DNA of 43,825 nt from Hutsoniella sourekii ATCC 700629 (lineage in GTDB: Bacteria; Bacillota; Bacilli; Lactobacillales; Aerococcaceae): assembly GCF_000518205.1 (NCBI RefSeq), contig NZ_JADD01000021.1, positions 1 to 43,825 of the forward strand. The letters run 5' to 3'. The notes under the pieces were generated by a model. The model had not been told where the DNA came from. It worked only from the letters and a program-made list of their open reading frames with translations, and ran no database searches. This document shows positions 14,322 through 21,677 of this stretch, piece after piece. Every line of letters starts with the position of its first letter. Position 1 is the first letter of the stretch. A program made the translations under genes and the position numbers.

Positions 14322-14477
14322 ATGAGTGATAATAACAATTTATCATCCGTATTATTAGTCATTTTAGGACTACTAGCTTTTGTAATTTTCATAATATATA
14401 CAACTTATGCACCCAGTCAAGTTGAGCAGCAAGAAGTAATTCCTGCAACCCATGCAACAAATGTTTCGACGCAATAG
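14322..14477 (+). CDS. Small membrane protein
   Basis: 51 aa from ATG 14322 with AAAGGAGG upstream. One transmembrane helix (about 9-28: VLLVILGLLAFVIFIIY) and an external or internal polar tail ending ATHATNVSTQ. The tail motif ATHAT(N/E)VS recurs after the membrane helix of the protein at 15302-15565. Function unknown. Confidence 0.6.
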   Translation: MSDNNNLSSVLLVILGLLAFVIFIIYTTYAPSQVEQQEVIPATHATNVSTQ

Positions 14478-14482
14478 TAGCA

Positions 14483-14557
14483 TTGCTCGCCTATAAAGGG
14501 CTTAGCATTGATCAAATAATTGAGATTCAAAGAAAGATAGAGGAGATGGGAAGATGA
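14483..14557 (+). CDS. Possible 24-aa peptide
   Basis: TTG 14483 opens a frame with a protein-like helix (LSIDQIIEIQRKIEEMG) that overlaps the next start. It has no ribosome binding site of its own and would rely on coupling to the gene ending 5 bp upstream. The same frame is open upstream with Cys codons but without a start, so it may be a remnant. Confidence 0.3.
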   Translation: MLAYKGLSIDQIIEIQRKIEEMGR

Positions 14558-14748
14558 AATTAACTGAATTACAAGTAATTTTAGGAGAACAAACAAAGCA
14601 ATTGCATAAAATGCAAGACACGGTAACGCCAATTGACATTGATAGAGCAAACGCAATATCGGGCTTAGCAAGACAAATGATTCAGAATGCTAACGTTATC
14701 TTAAAAGCTGAAAAACAGAACAGCTCCAAAAAAGATGAGTTGATTTAA
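14554..14748 (+). CDS. Small helical phage protein
   Basis: 64 aa from ATG 14554, GAGGAGATGGG upstream. Helical, with TELQVILGEQTKQLHKM and RANAISGLARQMIQNA; this pattern of a short helical protein is seen in many phages of this group near the replication genes. Role unknown. Confidence 0.6.
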   Translation: MKLTELQVILGEQTKQLHKMQDTVTPIDIDRANAISGLARQMIQNANVILKAEKQNSSKKDELI

Positions 14749-15312
14749 TTGGATTGGTTGACAGACAAGTTGTTAAACGATGCTAGAGAGCAAAGTGGGT
14801 GGTTGACATGGGGAGAATTACAGAAGTTCCTTTTAAAAAAGGGTCATAACCCTCCAAAAAACATTTCTAATTTTTCTCACAGATTAAGAAAAGAAGGTAT
14901 AAAGTCGTATGGCAGGTATGGGGAAGGTGGCCCCAGAAAGGTTCGGGTTTTATTTGACCCCGAAAATGTTCAAAAAGATACAGTGGCAATCCTTCCATAC
15001 AGGCTATATGTAATACTAAAGAAGCAAGGTTTTCATAATTTAGAAGGAGAACTTTTAAAAACTGCTATTGATTGGGCACTAGTAAGGTTTGCTATAAACG
15101 AAAAGAAAAATGAATTGATAGAAAAAACTATAATAATTCAGAGAGACAAGCTTTCAGGTAGAATAGTCGGCGTTTATACGAGCGTTGAAGAAGCTAGTGA
15201 AATCAGCGGGGTATTGAAAAAAAGAATACAAAGCTGTTTGACGGGGCATAAAAAGTCAAGTGGTGGATATACATGGGAACGAATTATAAAGGAGATGGAG
15301 AATGGACGATAG
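14749..15312 (+). CDS. Protein with C-terminal NUMOD-type DNA-binding repeat
   Basis: 187 aa from TTG 14749, directly after the previous stop and with a weak ribosome binding site. Residues about 141-180 carry a NUMOD1-like helix-turn-helix: VGVYTSVEEASEISG, then a basic helix, then GYTWERI. The N-terminal 60 residues resemble a primase-C-terminal or winged region. No HNH or GIY-YIG nuclease motif is visible, so it is not a complete homing endonuclease. Probably DNA-binding. Confidence 0.55.
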   Translation: MDWLTDKLLNDAREQSGWLTWGELQKFLLKKGHNPPKNISNFSHRLRKEGIKSYGRYGEGGPRKVRVLFDPENVQKDTVAILPYRLYVILKKQGFHNLEGELLKTAIDWALVRFAINEKKNELIEKTIIIQRDKLSGRIVGVYTSVEEASEISGVLKKRIQSCLTGHKKSSGGYTWERIIKEMENGR

Positions 15313-15565
15313 AACTTTCAAGTATTGCATTGTAGCGCTATTGATAATGGGGCTTTTGTCGCTTGCTGATACTGTTCTGAGAAAGCCTGAAGAAGAAGCA
15401 ATAGCTATTGCTGGGGCAACTCATGCGACCGAGGTTAGTGCGCCTAAAAGGGTTTACACTGCAAAAATGGGAGACGATGTTAAACCTGAATATCATTTGA
15501 TTTATGAATTCGAGGTAGATGGGGAGAAACATTATTATGCGGATATTTATCGGGGGGAAAGATAA
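15302..15565 (+). CDS. Small membrane-anchored protein
   Basis: 87 aa from ATG 15302 (AAAGGAGATGG upstream). One N-terminal hydrophobic helix (about 8-24), then ATHATEVSAP, as in the protein at 14322, then a beta-rich soluble domain (LIYEFEVDGEKHYYADIY). Probably anchored with the beta domain on one face of the membrane. Function unknown. Confidence 0.55.
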   Translation: MDDRTFKYCIVALLIMGLLSLADTVLRKPEEEAIAIAGATHATEVSAPKRVYTAKMGDDVKPEYHLIYEFEVDGEKHYYADIYRGER

Positions 15566-15762
15566 TGATTACGAGAACTTTAATTAATAAAGACGAAGGC
15601 TATATTCTTGTTAGTTTAAACAAGGACAAGAGAGTAGTCGGTTTGGGTGTTTACAGCGAAAAAGATGAGTTCAGAGAGTTCATTGAGATAGATTTAGACA
15701 ATTTTGTGGATATTGCTGATTACGTTCCTGAGAGCATCGGTTTGGATTTAGGCCATGAATAG
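15565..15762 (+). CDS. Small phage protein, function unknown
   Basis: 65 aa from ATG 15565, one base overlap with the previous stop. Beta-rich N-half (GYILVSLNKDKRVVGLGVY) and acidic C-half. No family recognised. Part of a tightly overlapping run of middle genes. Confidence 0.55.
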   Translation: MITRTLINKDEGYILVSLNKDKRVVGLGVYSEKDEFREFIEIDLDNFVDIADYVPESIGLDLGHE

Positions 15763-16234
15763 ACAAGAAACCTTAGACCGTATCGCTAAAGTCGAGGAAG
15801 AACTGGCTAAGGCGAAAGAGGAGTTGGAAAGGCTCGACCAGGCGAGGTGGGCGCCAGGATATGAGGAGTGTTATTTTTTCATAAATCATAATGGATGTGC
15901 GTACATGAGCAGATGGGATAATCAAGAATTTGAGAAAAGCCGAGTCATAATCGGTAATGTGTTCAAGACAGAACAAGAGGCCGAACACGCTGTTGAGCGC
16001 TTAAAAATCCGAGCCGAGTTACTGGATGCCGGGGGAAGGGATAAATTAAAACAACGAGAAGAAAACTATTCAATTACCTACAAACCTTACGAATATAAAC
16101 TGGGAGTGACCTTCGCCTTGGATGCTCCGCTGTTTGACTTTATCTACTTTGATAGTGAGAATGAAGTCAAGGAAGCCATCAAACAAGTAGGCGAAGACAG
16201 AATCAAGAAATATATGTTTGGGGTGGAATCATGA
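15755..16234 (+). CDS. Phage protein with N-terminal coiled coil
   Basis: 159 aa from ATG 15755, overlapping the previous gene by 8 bp. Residues 1-28 form a Glu/Lys-rich coiled coil; about 30-90 match a fold common in phages, with WAPGYEECYFFIN, SRWDNQEFEKS and a GNVFKTEQEAEHAVER end; a second such unit (about 107-155) looks related. Possibly a two-domain adaptor; function unknown. Confidence 0.6.
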   Translation: MNRQETLDRIAKVEEELAKAKEELERLDQARWAPGYEECYFFINHNGCAYMSRWDNQEFEKSRVIIGNVFKTEQEAEHAVERLKIRAELLDAGGRDKLKQREENYSITYKPYEYKLGVTFALDAPLFDFIYFDSENEVKEAIKQVGEDRIKKYMFGVES

Positions 16235-16578
16235 CTCTAGGACAAAGGATAAGAGAAATAAGGTTGGAACGTGGAGAAACGATGGGGGAGTTCGGAAAAC
16301 ATTTTGGAACTAGTGACAGTATTGTATCTCGATGGGAGCGTGACTTAACCAAGCCCAGGGCGGACAGACTTAAATCCATAGCTGATCTGGCTGGTGCAAC
16401 TGTTGAAGAATTGGCCAAGGATAATTGTGCCTGGCAAGTCCAACCATTGAACCAAGAATTCGGCTACTATCCCATCGATACATGCCGAGGCGAGATAGGC
16501 ACAATCAATCTAGATTTCTATAAGAAAGACTACAAATTCTGCCCTTACTGTGGAAAAGAAATAATTATAAAGGAGTAA
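16231..16578 (+). CDS. XRE-family regulator with C-terminal Cys-pair
   Basis: 115 aa from ATG 16231 (4-bp overlap). HTH at about 5-60 with MGEFGKHFGTSDSIVSRWE; C-terminal part carries FCPYCGKE, a lone CxxC knuckle that could bind zinc with other residues such as Cys82-region TCRG. A DNA-binding regulator of middle genes, or an adaptor; role inferred from the fold. Confidence 0.65.
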   Translation: MTLGQRIREIRLERGETMGEFGKHFGTSDSIVSRWERDLTKPRADRLKSIADLAGATVEELAKDNCAWQVQPLNQEFGYYPIDTCRGEIGTINLDFYKKDYKFCPYCGKEIIIKE

Positions 16579-16584
16579 TTATGA

Positions 16585-16872
16585 ATGGATGAGAAAAGGA
16601 AAGAAAGGCTGGATTCAATTGTACCGACAACTGGGCTGGCAAGAGAGTTGTTAAAAGATAGCTATTGGTTTGATTCAAATGCCCATTTTGCGGAAGCTAT
16701 CGGAATTAATATTAGTTCGCTATATCATTATTTATACGGAAAATTTCCAACCAAAGGTAAGAGGCCTTGGCTAATGCTAGTGGAATACTTCGGATGTAGT
16801 GAAAGTGAGATGGAAGACTTGTGTAGCGAATTGAAGGAAGGGGAAAGTGATATTGAAAACAGAGCCATTTAA
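16585..16872 (+). CDS. HTH-like small protein
   Basis: 95 aa from ATG 16585 with AAAGGAGT 8 bp upstream; an ATG 4 bp earlier leads to an immediate stop. Residues about 30-80 resemble a helix-turn-helix (NAHFAEAIGINISSLYHYLYG). Acidic C-terminus. Likely DNA-binding, target unknown. Confidence 0.55.
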   Translation: MDEKRKERLDSIVPTTGLARELLKDSYWFDSNAHFAEAIGINISSLYHYLYGKFPTKGKRPWLMLVEYFGCSESEMEDLCSELKEGESDIENRAI

Positions 16873-17347
16873 GATCTATTTAGCTGCACCATTATTTGCA
16901 GAGAGCGAAAGATTCTATAATCAGGTGTTGGAGAATGAGTTGCTAGCAAGATTTGGTAGTCAAATTGATTTGTTTGTCCCTCAAAATCAGGGAGAAATTA
17001 ATGATAAGTCGAATTATGCAGACTCTAAAATGATAGCTGAGCTAGACACTGAAGCGGTGCTTGAAAGCAAATTGCTTATCGCTGTCCTCGATGGGTTAGC
17101 GATTGACCCTGGGGTTGCCTCAGAGATTGGGATTGCCTACCAAGCTGGGATTCCGATCGTTGGTCTTTATACGGATAGTCGTCAAGCTGGCTATGATAAT
17201 CCAAAGAAGTTAGAGGCATTGTCGGAGTTGGCTGAGTCCCAATTCTCATACGCTAATCTCTACACAGTTGGTCTCATCAAGTTGAATGGGACGGTCGCCT
17301 CCTCCATTGAGGAGATGCTGGAGGCAGTGAAGTCTTATGTTAAATAA
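16847..17347 (+). CDS. Nucleoside 2-deoxyribosyltransferase
   Basis: 166 aa from GTG 16847 (AAGGAAGGGG upstream). Matches the deoxyribosyltransferase fold: substrate loop YLAAPLFAESERFY near the N-terminus, and the active-site block with AIDPGVASEIGIAYQAG followed by PIVGLYTD. The enzyme moves deoxyribose between bases, salvaging or remodelling the dNTP pool. With DUF3310 and the MazG-like protein it forms a nucleotide-metabolism trio. Confidence 0.85.
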   Translation: MILKTEPFKIYLAAPLFAESERFYNQVLENELLARFGSQIDLFVPQNQGEINDKSNYADSKMIAELDTEAVLESKLLIAVLDGLAIDPGVASEIGIAYQAGIPIVGLYTDSRQAGYDNPKKLEALSELAESQFSYANLYTVGLIKLNGTVASSIEEMLEAVKSYVK

Positions 17348-17558
17348 AATTAAACCAGAACATTATCAACAAGGGTCTGTAGATTTAATAGCAGTCATGG
17401 CCAAAGTCTTTCCTGAAGGGTGGTTTCGAGGTTTCATGGTTGGCAACATCTGGAAATATACCTTGCGCTATGTTCAAAAGAATGGCCTAGAAGATCTGTC
17501 TAAAGCTGAAGAGTATTTGAGAAGGTTAAAAGAATTCGAAAACAAAGGGGAAAAGTAA
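17337..17558 (+). CDS. DUF3310 family protein
   Basis: 73 aa from ATG 17337, overlapping the transferase by 11 bp. The DUF3310 signature is clear: KPEHYQQGSVDLIAVM, then GFMVGNIWKYTLRYVQKNG and an EDLSKAEEYL helix. The family is found fused or adjacent to nucleotide-related phage genes and is often labelled nucleotide-kinase-like, but its biochemical role is not established. Confidence 0.8.
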   Translation: MLNKIKPEHYQQGSVDLIAVMAKVFPEGWFRGFMVGNIWKYTLRYVQKNGLEDLSKAEEYLRRLKEFENKGEK

Positions 17559-18071
17559 ATGAATATTGATTATATTGAATTGGTTAAGTTATGGGCCATG
17601 GATAAGGGATTACACCAATCGGATTCTAAAGCTCAAACTTTAAGAGCGTTTGAGGAGTTTGGAGAAGCTTTTGAAGCGATTTTCTTTGGAGGTAAGTTGT
17701 CTGATATTCAAGATGGGATTGGTGATTCCTTTGTCACGTTAATTGTTCTGTGCCAACAATATACTAAGGAGTTCTATCCTTTCTGGGAGGATATGCAGAG
17801 TACAGAAGATGCGATGGCGCTTCTTAGATATCCAGTTAAGGTTGGGCGTCTGTCAAGTTTTATTACTAAAGGCAAAGGTGACTTTGATGATTTGATTGGT
17901 TGGTTTACTAACTTTCTTTACGATCTTTGTTTAGATAACAACTTAGAACCTGAAGAATGTTTGCAAGCGGCTTATAACGAGATAAAGGATCGAACAGGAG
18001 TGACGGGTGACGGAGGCTTTATCAAGGACGAAGATCTAGTAGCGGATGATTGTCAAGCATGCAAGATATAG
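17559..18071 (+). CDS. MazG-like NTP pyrophosphohydrolase
   Basis: 170 aa from ATG 17559. All-alpha MazG/dUTPase-like fold: EExxE (Glu32, Glu33, Glu36 in FEEFGEAFEA) and the second metal motif with Asp52 and Asp56 in QDGIGDSF. Would hydrolyse a nucleoside triphosphate to monophosphate and pyrophosphate; phage relatives clean up nucleotides or counter alarmone-type starvation signals. The exact substrate cannot be told. Confidence 0.75.
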   Translation: MNIDYIELVKLWAMDKGLHQSDSKAQTLRAFEEFGEAFEAIFFGGKLSDIQDGIGDSFVTLIVLCQQYTKEFYPFWEDMQSTEDAMALLRYPVKVGRLSSFITKGKGDFDDLIGWFTNFLYDLCLDNNLEPEECLQAAYNEIKDRTGVTGDGGFIKDEDLVADDCQACKI

Positions 18072-18286
18072 TTAAATCCATAAAAGCCTCAGTAAAGTTA
18101 AGGAACCCTTGTCAGGTTAAGGAAGCAATTAGTCGAGTCAAAAGAGAGTTGATGTACGCTGACGAAGACTACTGGTTAGGAATTGAGATACTTTACTTAA
18201 TTGTTGAGATGAAGAACCCTTTAGAAACGCTTTATTCTTTGTGGGGTTTAGTTGTTGACGAGATTGATAGGTCAGTTAGGCAGTAA
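18059..18286 (+). CDS. Small helical protein, function unknown
   Basis: 75 aa from ATG 18059, overlapping the MazG-like gene by 13 bp; TTG 18050 in the same frame is an alternative. Helical (EAISRVKRELMYADED, IEILYLIVEMKN). No family recognised. Last gene before the late regulator. Confidence 0.5.
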   Translation: MQDIVKSIKASVKLRNPCQVKEAISRVKRELMYADEDYWLGIEILYLIVEMKNPLETLYSLWGLVVDEIDRSVRQ

Positions 18287-18303
18287 GTAGGTAGGAGGGT
18301 TGC

Positions 18304-18723
18304 ATGAAGCGAAGTACATTTAATTATATTAAAGACATCTTGAAAGATTATCCGAAAATTGATCAGTATATTAAACAACGCGAAGAAGAATTACGTTACC
18401 CTTTTAAAGCGGCTGATGTTAATGCTGATATTAAATCTAAAGGCAAGCCTGCTGATGGCATGTCCAACTTATTGATAACTATTGACCAAGATAGACGGCT
18501 AGCTAGTCTAGAGAGGAACAAACGTGTCATTATGGATAACTTGTATTTATGCGATGAGGACACTTACATTATTATTCATGAGCTGTACATTAAGAAGTAC
18601 CGACAATATACGATGGACGGGCTAGTGGACAATCATATTATCTCATGCGGTAGGAGTAAAGCTTTTCAGTTAAGGGATCAGTTCTTTGAACATGTAGCCG
18701 ACGATTTAAATTTAGATAAATAA
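18304..18723 (+). CDS. ArpU-family late transcription regulator
   Basis: 139 aa from ATG 18304 (TAGGAGGG upstream). Fits the ArpU/RinA-like group: basic YIKQREEELRYP N-terminal segment, central helices with NKRVIMDNLYLCDEDTYIII, then IKKYRQYTMDGLVDN and a C-terminal HTH (CGRSKAFQLRDQF). These proteins switch on late genes by binding just downstream of their own gene; TTCGGA direct repeats and the late promoter follow the stop codon immediately. Confidence 0.85.
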   Translation: MKRSTFNYIKDILKDYPKIDQYIKQREEELRYPFKAADVNADIKSKGKPADGMSNLLITIDQDRRLASLERNKRVIMDNLYLCDEDTYIIIHELYIKKYRQYTMDGLVDNHIISCGRSKAFQLRDQFFEHVADDLNLDK

Positions 18724-18771
18724 TTCGGACGATTTTCGGATTTTTGAGGGTGGATTTCTTGTTAATATGAT
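18724..18771 (+). promoter_or_regulatory. Late promoter with ArpU-type direct repeats
   Basis: TTCGGA at 18724-18729 and 18735-18740 are 11 bp apart, one helical turn, and stand just upstream of TTGAGG (18744-18749), 16 bp, TATGAT (18766-18771). A weak -35 with adjacent direct repeats fits an activator-dependent promoter; ArpU is the obvious candidate. Confidence 0.7.
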
Positions 18772-18777
18772 AGGGTA

Positions 18778-19024
18778 GAGAAATCTACAAGAGTCCTATC
18801 TGATATGCCTTCGGTCATAAGGGATTCCTCCTTTTGTATACTTTGGCTAGGTTCGACTCCTAGCTGAAGTTTAGTCATAGCATGCATGTGTTTACTCAAC
18901 CAAATATCATAACAAACTATCTTGAAGCTATGACGTTGCTTTGAGGCGATGGAAAAGCTTTGAAGTGGAGACAGGTAGTCTCATTATATCGTTTTAGGGT
19001 CAGGCATTTTGCCGGCCCTTTTTA
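18778..19024 (+). ncRNA. Structured late leader RNA ending in a terminator
   Basis: About 250 nt without a gene between the late promoter and HNH. Hairpins: 18804-18819 (UUCG loop), 18840-18870 (12 bp with a UUCGACU T-loop-like heptaloop), GTCATAGC/GCTATGAC closing 18874-18934, 18934-18951 (6 bp), GAGAC/GTCTC at 18968-18982, and a terminator 18996-19024 (9 bp plus TTTTT). It could be a cis antitermination element, a stable ncRNA, or DNA of the cos/TerS-binding region. Confidence 0.55.
18996..19024 (+). terminator. Intrinsic terminator at end of the late leader
   Basis: AGGGTCAGGC pairs with GCCGGCCCT (one bulge) around ATTTT, followed by TTTTT. It sits between the late promoter and all structural genes, so late transcription must pass it. 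Confidence 0.65.
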
Positions 19025-19113
19025 ATTTGAGTTATTTATTTGATTAACTATTTCATTAAATTGATTTAAGCTTTCTATTTTTTAAGGCTATAAATTTAAG
19101 AGTGGGGGAAATT

Positions 19114-19449
19114 ATGGCTGGGGATTTACTTGACAAACTTTATTTAAAAGCTAGACAACCTGGGTCTTACCAAGTCAAACAAGTAGAGCGTGATCACTTC
19201 TACTGGTCTTCGGCTTGGCGCAAGCTTAGGGATGAGGTGTTGATTAGAGATAACAATGAGTGTCAAGTTTGCAAAGACTTCGGGAGAGTGACGCTAGATA
19301 AATTAATTGTTCATCACATTCTTCCGTTAGAAAATCATTGGGACAAGAGACTGGATGCAAGTAACCTAGTGACAGTATGTATCGAGTGCCACAATGCCAT
19401 TCACTTTGGTCTTCATTTACCTTCTAAGTGGGATGATGAATGGTACTAA
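19114..19449 (+). CDS. HNH endonuclease (packaging-associated)
   Basis: 111 aa from ATG 19114, preferred over GTG 19102 because GGGGG lies in between. HNH fold with a treble-clef zinc site: Cys50/Cys53, His67-His68, Asn84, Cys89/Cys92 and His93. HNH proteins next to the terminase genes of HK97-type phages help TerL cut cos DNA. This supports cohesive-end packaging. Located between the leader RNA and TerS. Confidence 0.9.
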   Translation: MAGDLLDKLYLKARQPGSYQVKQVERDHFYWSSAWRKLRDEVLIRDNNECQVCKDFGRVTLDKLIVHHILPLENHWDKRLDASNLVTVCIECHNAIHFGLHLPSKWDDEWY

Positions 19450-19648
19450 GGTGATGGTGAGTGTGCTATCGCTTCAATGGTGCAATTAGTCTGTAATCAT
19501 TTTCGCAACGTCCTTCCTGATTAAATATATTAAAAATAAAATATACCCCATTAAATATATTTGGCTTTTTTAATATTTATAATCAGCGGGCTGGCAGTCT
19601 TTTCCAAAAATATTTATGAAAAATAGTCGCGTATTAGGAGGTGAGGTC
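19450..19648. other. AT-rich intergenic region between HNH and TerS (possible cos/TerS-binding DNA)
   Basis: No gene. ATTAAATATATT occurs twice (about 19522 and 19551), and GATTAAATATATT with AATATTTATAATC gives an imperfect dyad across 19521-19583. AT-rich repeats beside HNH and TerS could be TerS-binding sites near cos; the nick sites cannot be seen. Confidence 0.4.
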
Positions 19649-19966
19649 ATGGCTAAGCAGATTGCGCTATCGCGCGTGAAAAAAGAATTGATGTCTAAAA
19701 TTGATGAAACGGACGCGATTGAAGTGGAGAAAGTTGAGAGGTATATTTCTCTAATTGAGTTGATGCGAAGTTTGCAGAAGAAAATTGATGAGGAGGGGGC
19801 AACGGTAGTTACTAAGAACGCTTCTCAAGAATTCACCAAGTCTCACCCTGCCTTGAATGAGATTGGAAAACTGAATTCTCAGCTCATCAATTTAGAACGG
19901 TCCTTTAATTACAAAGAGCCGGAGGTTCAAGAGGAGTCCCCGGTTAAGAAAGTTAGCCTTGTATGA
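19649..19966 (+). CDS. terS: Terminase small subunit (P27 family)
   Basis: 105 aa from ATG 19649 with AGGAGGTGAG upstream. The P27-type pattern is a helical N-terminus (EVEKVERYISLIELM) and a C-terminal segment with HPALNEIGKLNSQLINLERS. Recognises phage DNA at cos and regulates the large subunit. The gene overlaps terL by 4 bp. Confidence 0.85.
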   Translation: MAKQIALSRVKKELMSKIDETDAIEVEKVERYISLIELMRSLQKKIDEEGATVVTKNASQEFTKSHPALNEIGKLNSQLINLERSFNYKEPEVQEESPVKKVSLV

Positions 19967-21618
19967 TAACCCATCCGTTCGTGGATGAGTACGTTGAAGA
20001 ATGGCGAACTGGGAAGATTAAACTCAATCAGGACCGGATTGATTTAATTGCTTATTTAGAAAACATTGTTTTAACTCTCGAAGATATATACTTTGACGAG
20101 AAGCAGATTAATGATTTTGTCGCATTTGCTGAGAAGTGGTTCTTCCCCCTTGAGTCTTTTCAGAAGTTCCTGGTCTCCTTCGTCTTCTTATACTTTGCAG
20201 ACGGAGCGCCAGTTTTCAATATCTTTTTCTGGACGATGGCAAGAGGGGCAGGGAAGAATGGTCTGATATCTGTTTTGCTAGCTTACTTCGTTTCTAGCTT
20301 ACACGGAATACCTGAATATCACGCTGCAGTAGTTGCCAACTCGGAAAAGCAAGCCAAAAAATCGTTCATGGATATCCATAATATGCTGAAGCGGAATCCG
20401 TTGTTAACTGACAAAGAGGTCGGGGAGTTTAGGAACGGACTAGCTCAGATACTGAATACTCAAACTTACAGCACAATTGAATACTTAACTAGCAACGCCG
20501 ACACGAAAGACTCTTTCGCGCACGGGGTTGTTATTTTTGACGAAATTCATCAATACGACAATTACGAAATTATCAACGTGCTGACAGACGGCCTGGGTAA
20601 AGTTCAACCACCTCGGACTTTCTATATTTCTACAAATGGTTACGTTAGGGATGGTGTCTATGACAAAGAGCTGGATAAGGCTAGGGAAATCCTGAAGCAC
20701 AAGTCGTTCCAGAGTCGGGTCTTCCCCTGGATATGTACGCTCGATGACAAGTCAGAGGTTAGCGATGAATCGAATTGGCAGAAAGCAAATCCTATGTTCC
20801 ATCCTCCTTTAAGTGATTACGGGGACGGCCTTATGAGAACTGTTCGTGACCAGTGGGGAGAAGTGCAACGCGGGGAGCGAGACAAGATCAAGTGGCTCAC
20901 TAAGCGGATGAATATCTCAGATGTTCAGCTTGAGACATCTGTTGCAAGTCGCGAAGAGATCTTGGCAACTAACCGCCAGTTGCCATCTGACCTTGCTGAT
21001 TACTATGCGGTCGGCGGACTGGATTACGCCTCTTTAAAAGACTTCGCTGCGGTTGGTTTGTTGTTCAAGCGAGACGATGAATACATTTGGTTGTCCCATT
21101 CTTTCATTCGCAAGGAATTCATCGACTCTTATTCCCTAGCAATCAATCCTGAGATCCCCAAGTGGGAGAGGGAGGGGTTATTGACGGTTGTCGACGAGCC
21201 GACAATTGGAATTGAACATATAGTCGAGTGGTTTGTCAAAATGCGAGAGACTTACGACTTTAATACTGTTGTAGGAGATAACTACCGAATGGACTATGTT
21301 AGAGGAGCCCTTGAAGCCGAAGGCTTTGAGATCGAATTCATTAGACGGACCAAGTCCATTGAAGCGACAGTAGCGCCTCAGATAGAGGTGGCATTTGCTG
21401 AAAACAAACTGGTTTGGGGAAAGAATCCCTTAATGAACTGGTACACCAATAACGTATTCGTTAGAAGAGACAAGTTCGGGAACATGGCCTATGAGAAGAA
21501 AGAAGAGAACAGACGGAAGATAGATGGCTTCATGGCTTTAGTACATGCGTACTGGAAGGGGACGGAGTTGTTCCCTGAGGCGCCTGAAGACTTCGTCTTT
21601 GAGGACTTTTGGACTTGA
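19963..21618 (+). CDS. terL: Terminase large subunit
   Basis: 551 aa, Terminase_1 family. ATPase domain with Walker A ARGAGKNG (93-100) and Walker B IFDE (191-194); C-terminal RNase H-like nuclease with Asp in GLDYASLKDF and VVGDNYRMDYV. Packages DNA into the prohead and cuts it. ATG 19963 overlaps terS. Confidence 0.97.
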   Translation: MITHPFVDEYVEEWRTGKIKLNQDRIDLIAYLENIVLTLEDIYFDEKQINDFVAFAEKWFFPLESFQKFLVSFVFLYFADGAPVFNIFFWTMARGAGKNGLISVLLAYFVSSLHGIPEYHAAVVANSEKQAKKSFMDIHNMLKRNPLLTDKEVGEFRNGLAQILNTQTYSTIEYLTSNADTKDSFAHGVVIFDEIHQYDNYEIINVLTDGLGKVQPPRTFYISTNGYVRDGVYDKELDKAREILKHKSFQSRVFPWICTLDDKSEVSDESNWQKANPMFHPPLSDYGDGLMRTVRDQWGEVQRGERDKIKWLTKRMNISDVQLETSVASREEILATNRQLPSDLADYYAVGGLDYASLKDFAAVGLLFKRDDEYIWLSHSFIRKEFIDSYSLAINPEIPKWEREGLLTVVDEPTIGIEHIVEWFVKMRETYDFNTVVGDNYRMDYVRGALEAEGFEIEFIRRTKSIEATVAPQIEVAFAENKLVWGKNPLMNWYTNNVFVRRDKFGNMAYEKKEENRRKIDGFMALVHAYWKGTELFPEAPEDFVFEDFWT

Positions 21619-21677
21619 CCTGCCATATGTCTTGAAACTGGGTAATTTAGCGATAGGAGGTGGCCTATATTGGTTTG

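Noticed and set aside
14749-15312. Homing endonuclease
   Set aside because: Only a NUMOD-like DNA-binding repeat is visible; no HNH, GIY-YIG or LAGLIDADG catalytic motif, and no intron around it.
18840-18870. tRNA-like T-arm (GGTTCGACTCC)
   Set aside because: The surrounding bases make one continuous 12-bp hairpin; there is no matching acceptor, D or anticodon arm, so it is not a tRNA.
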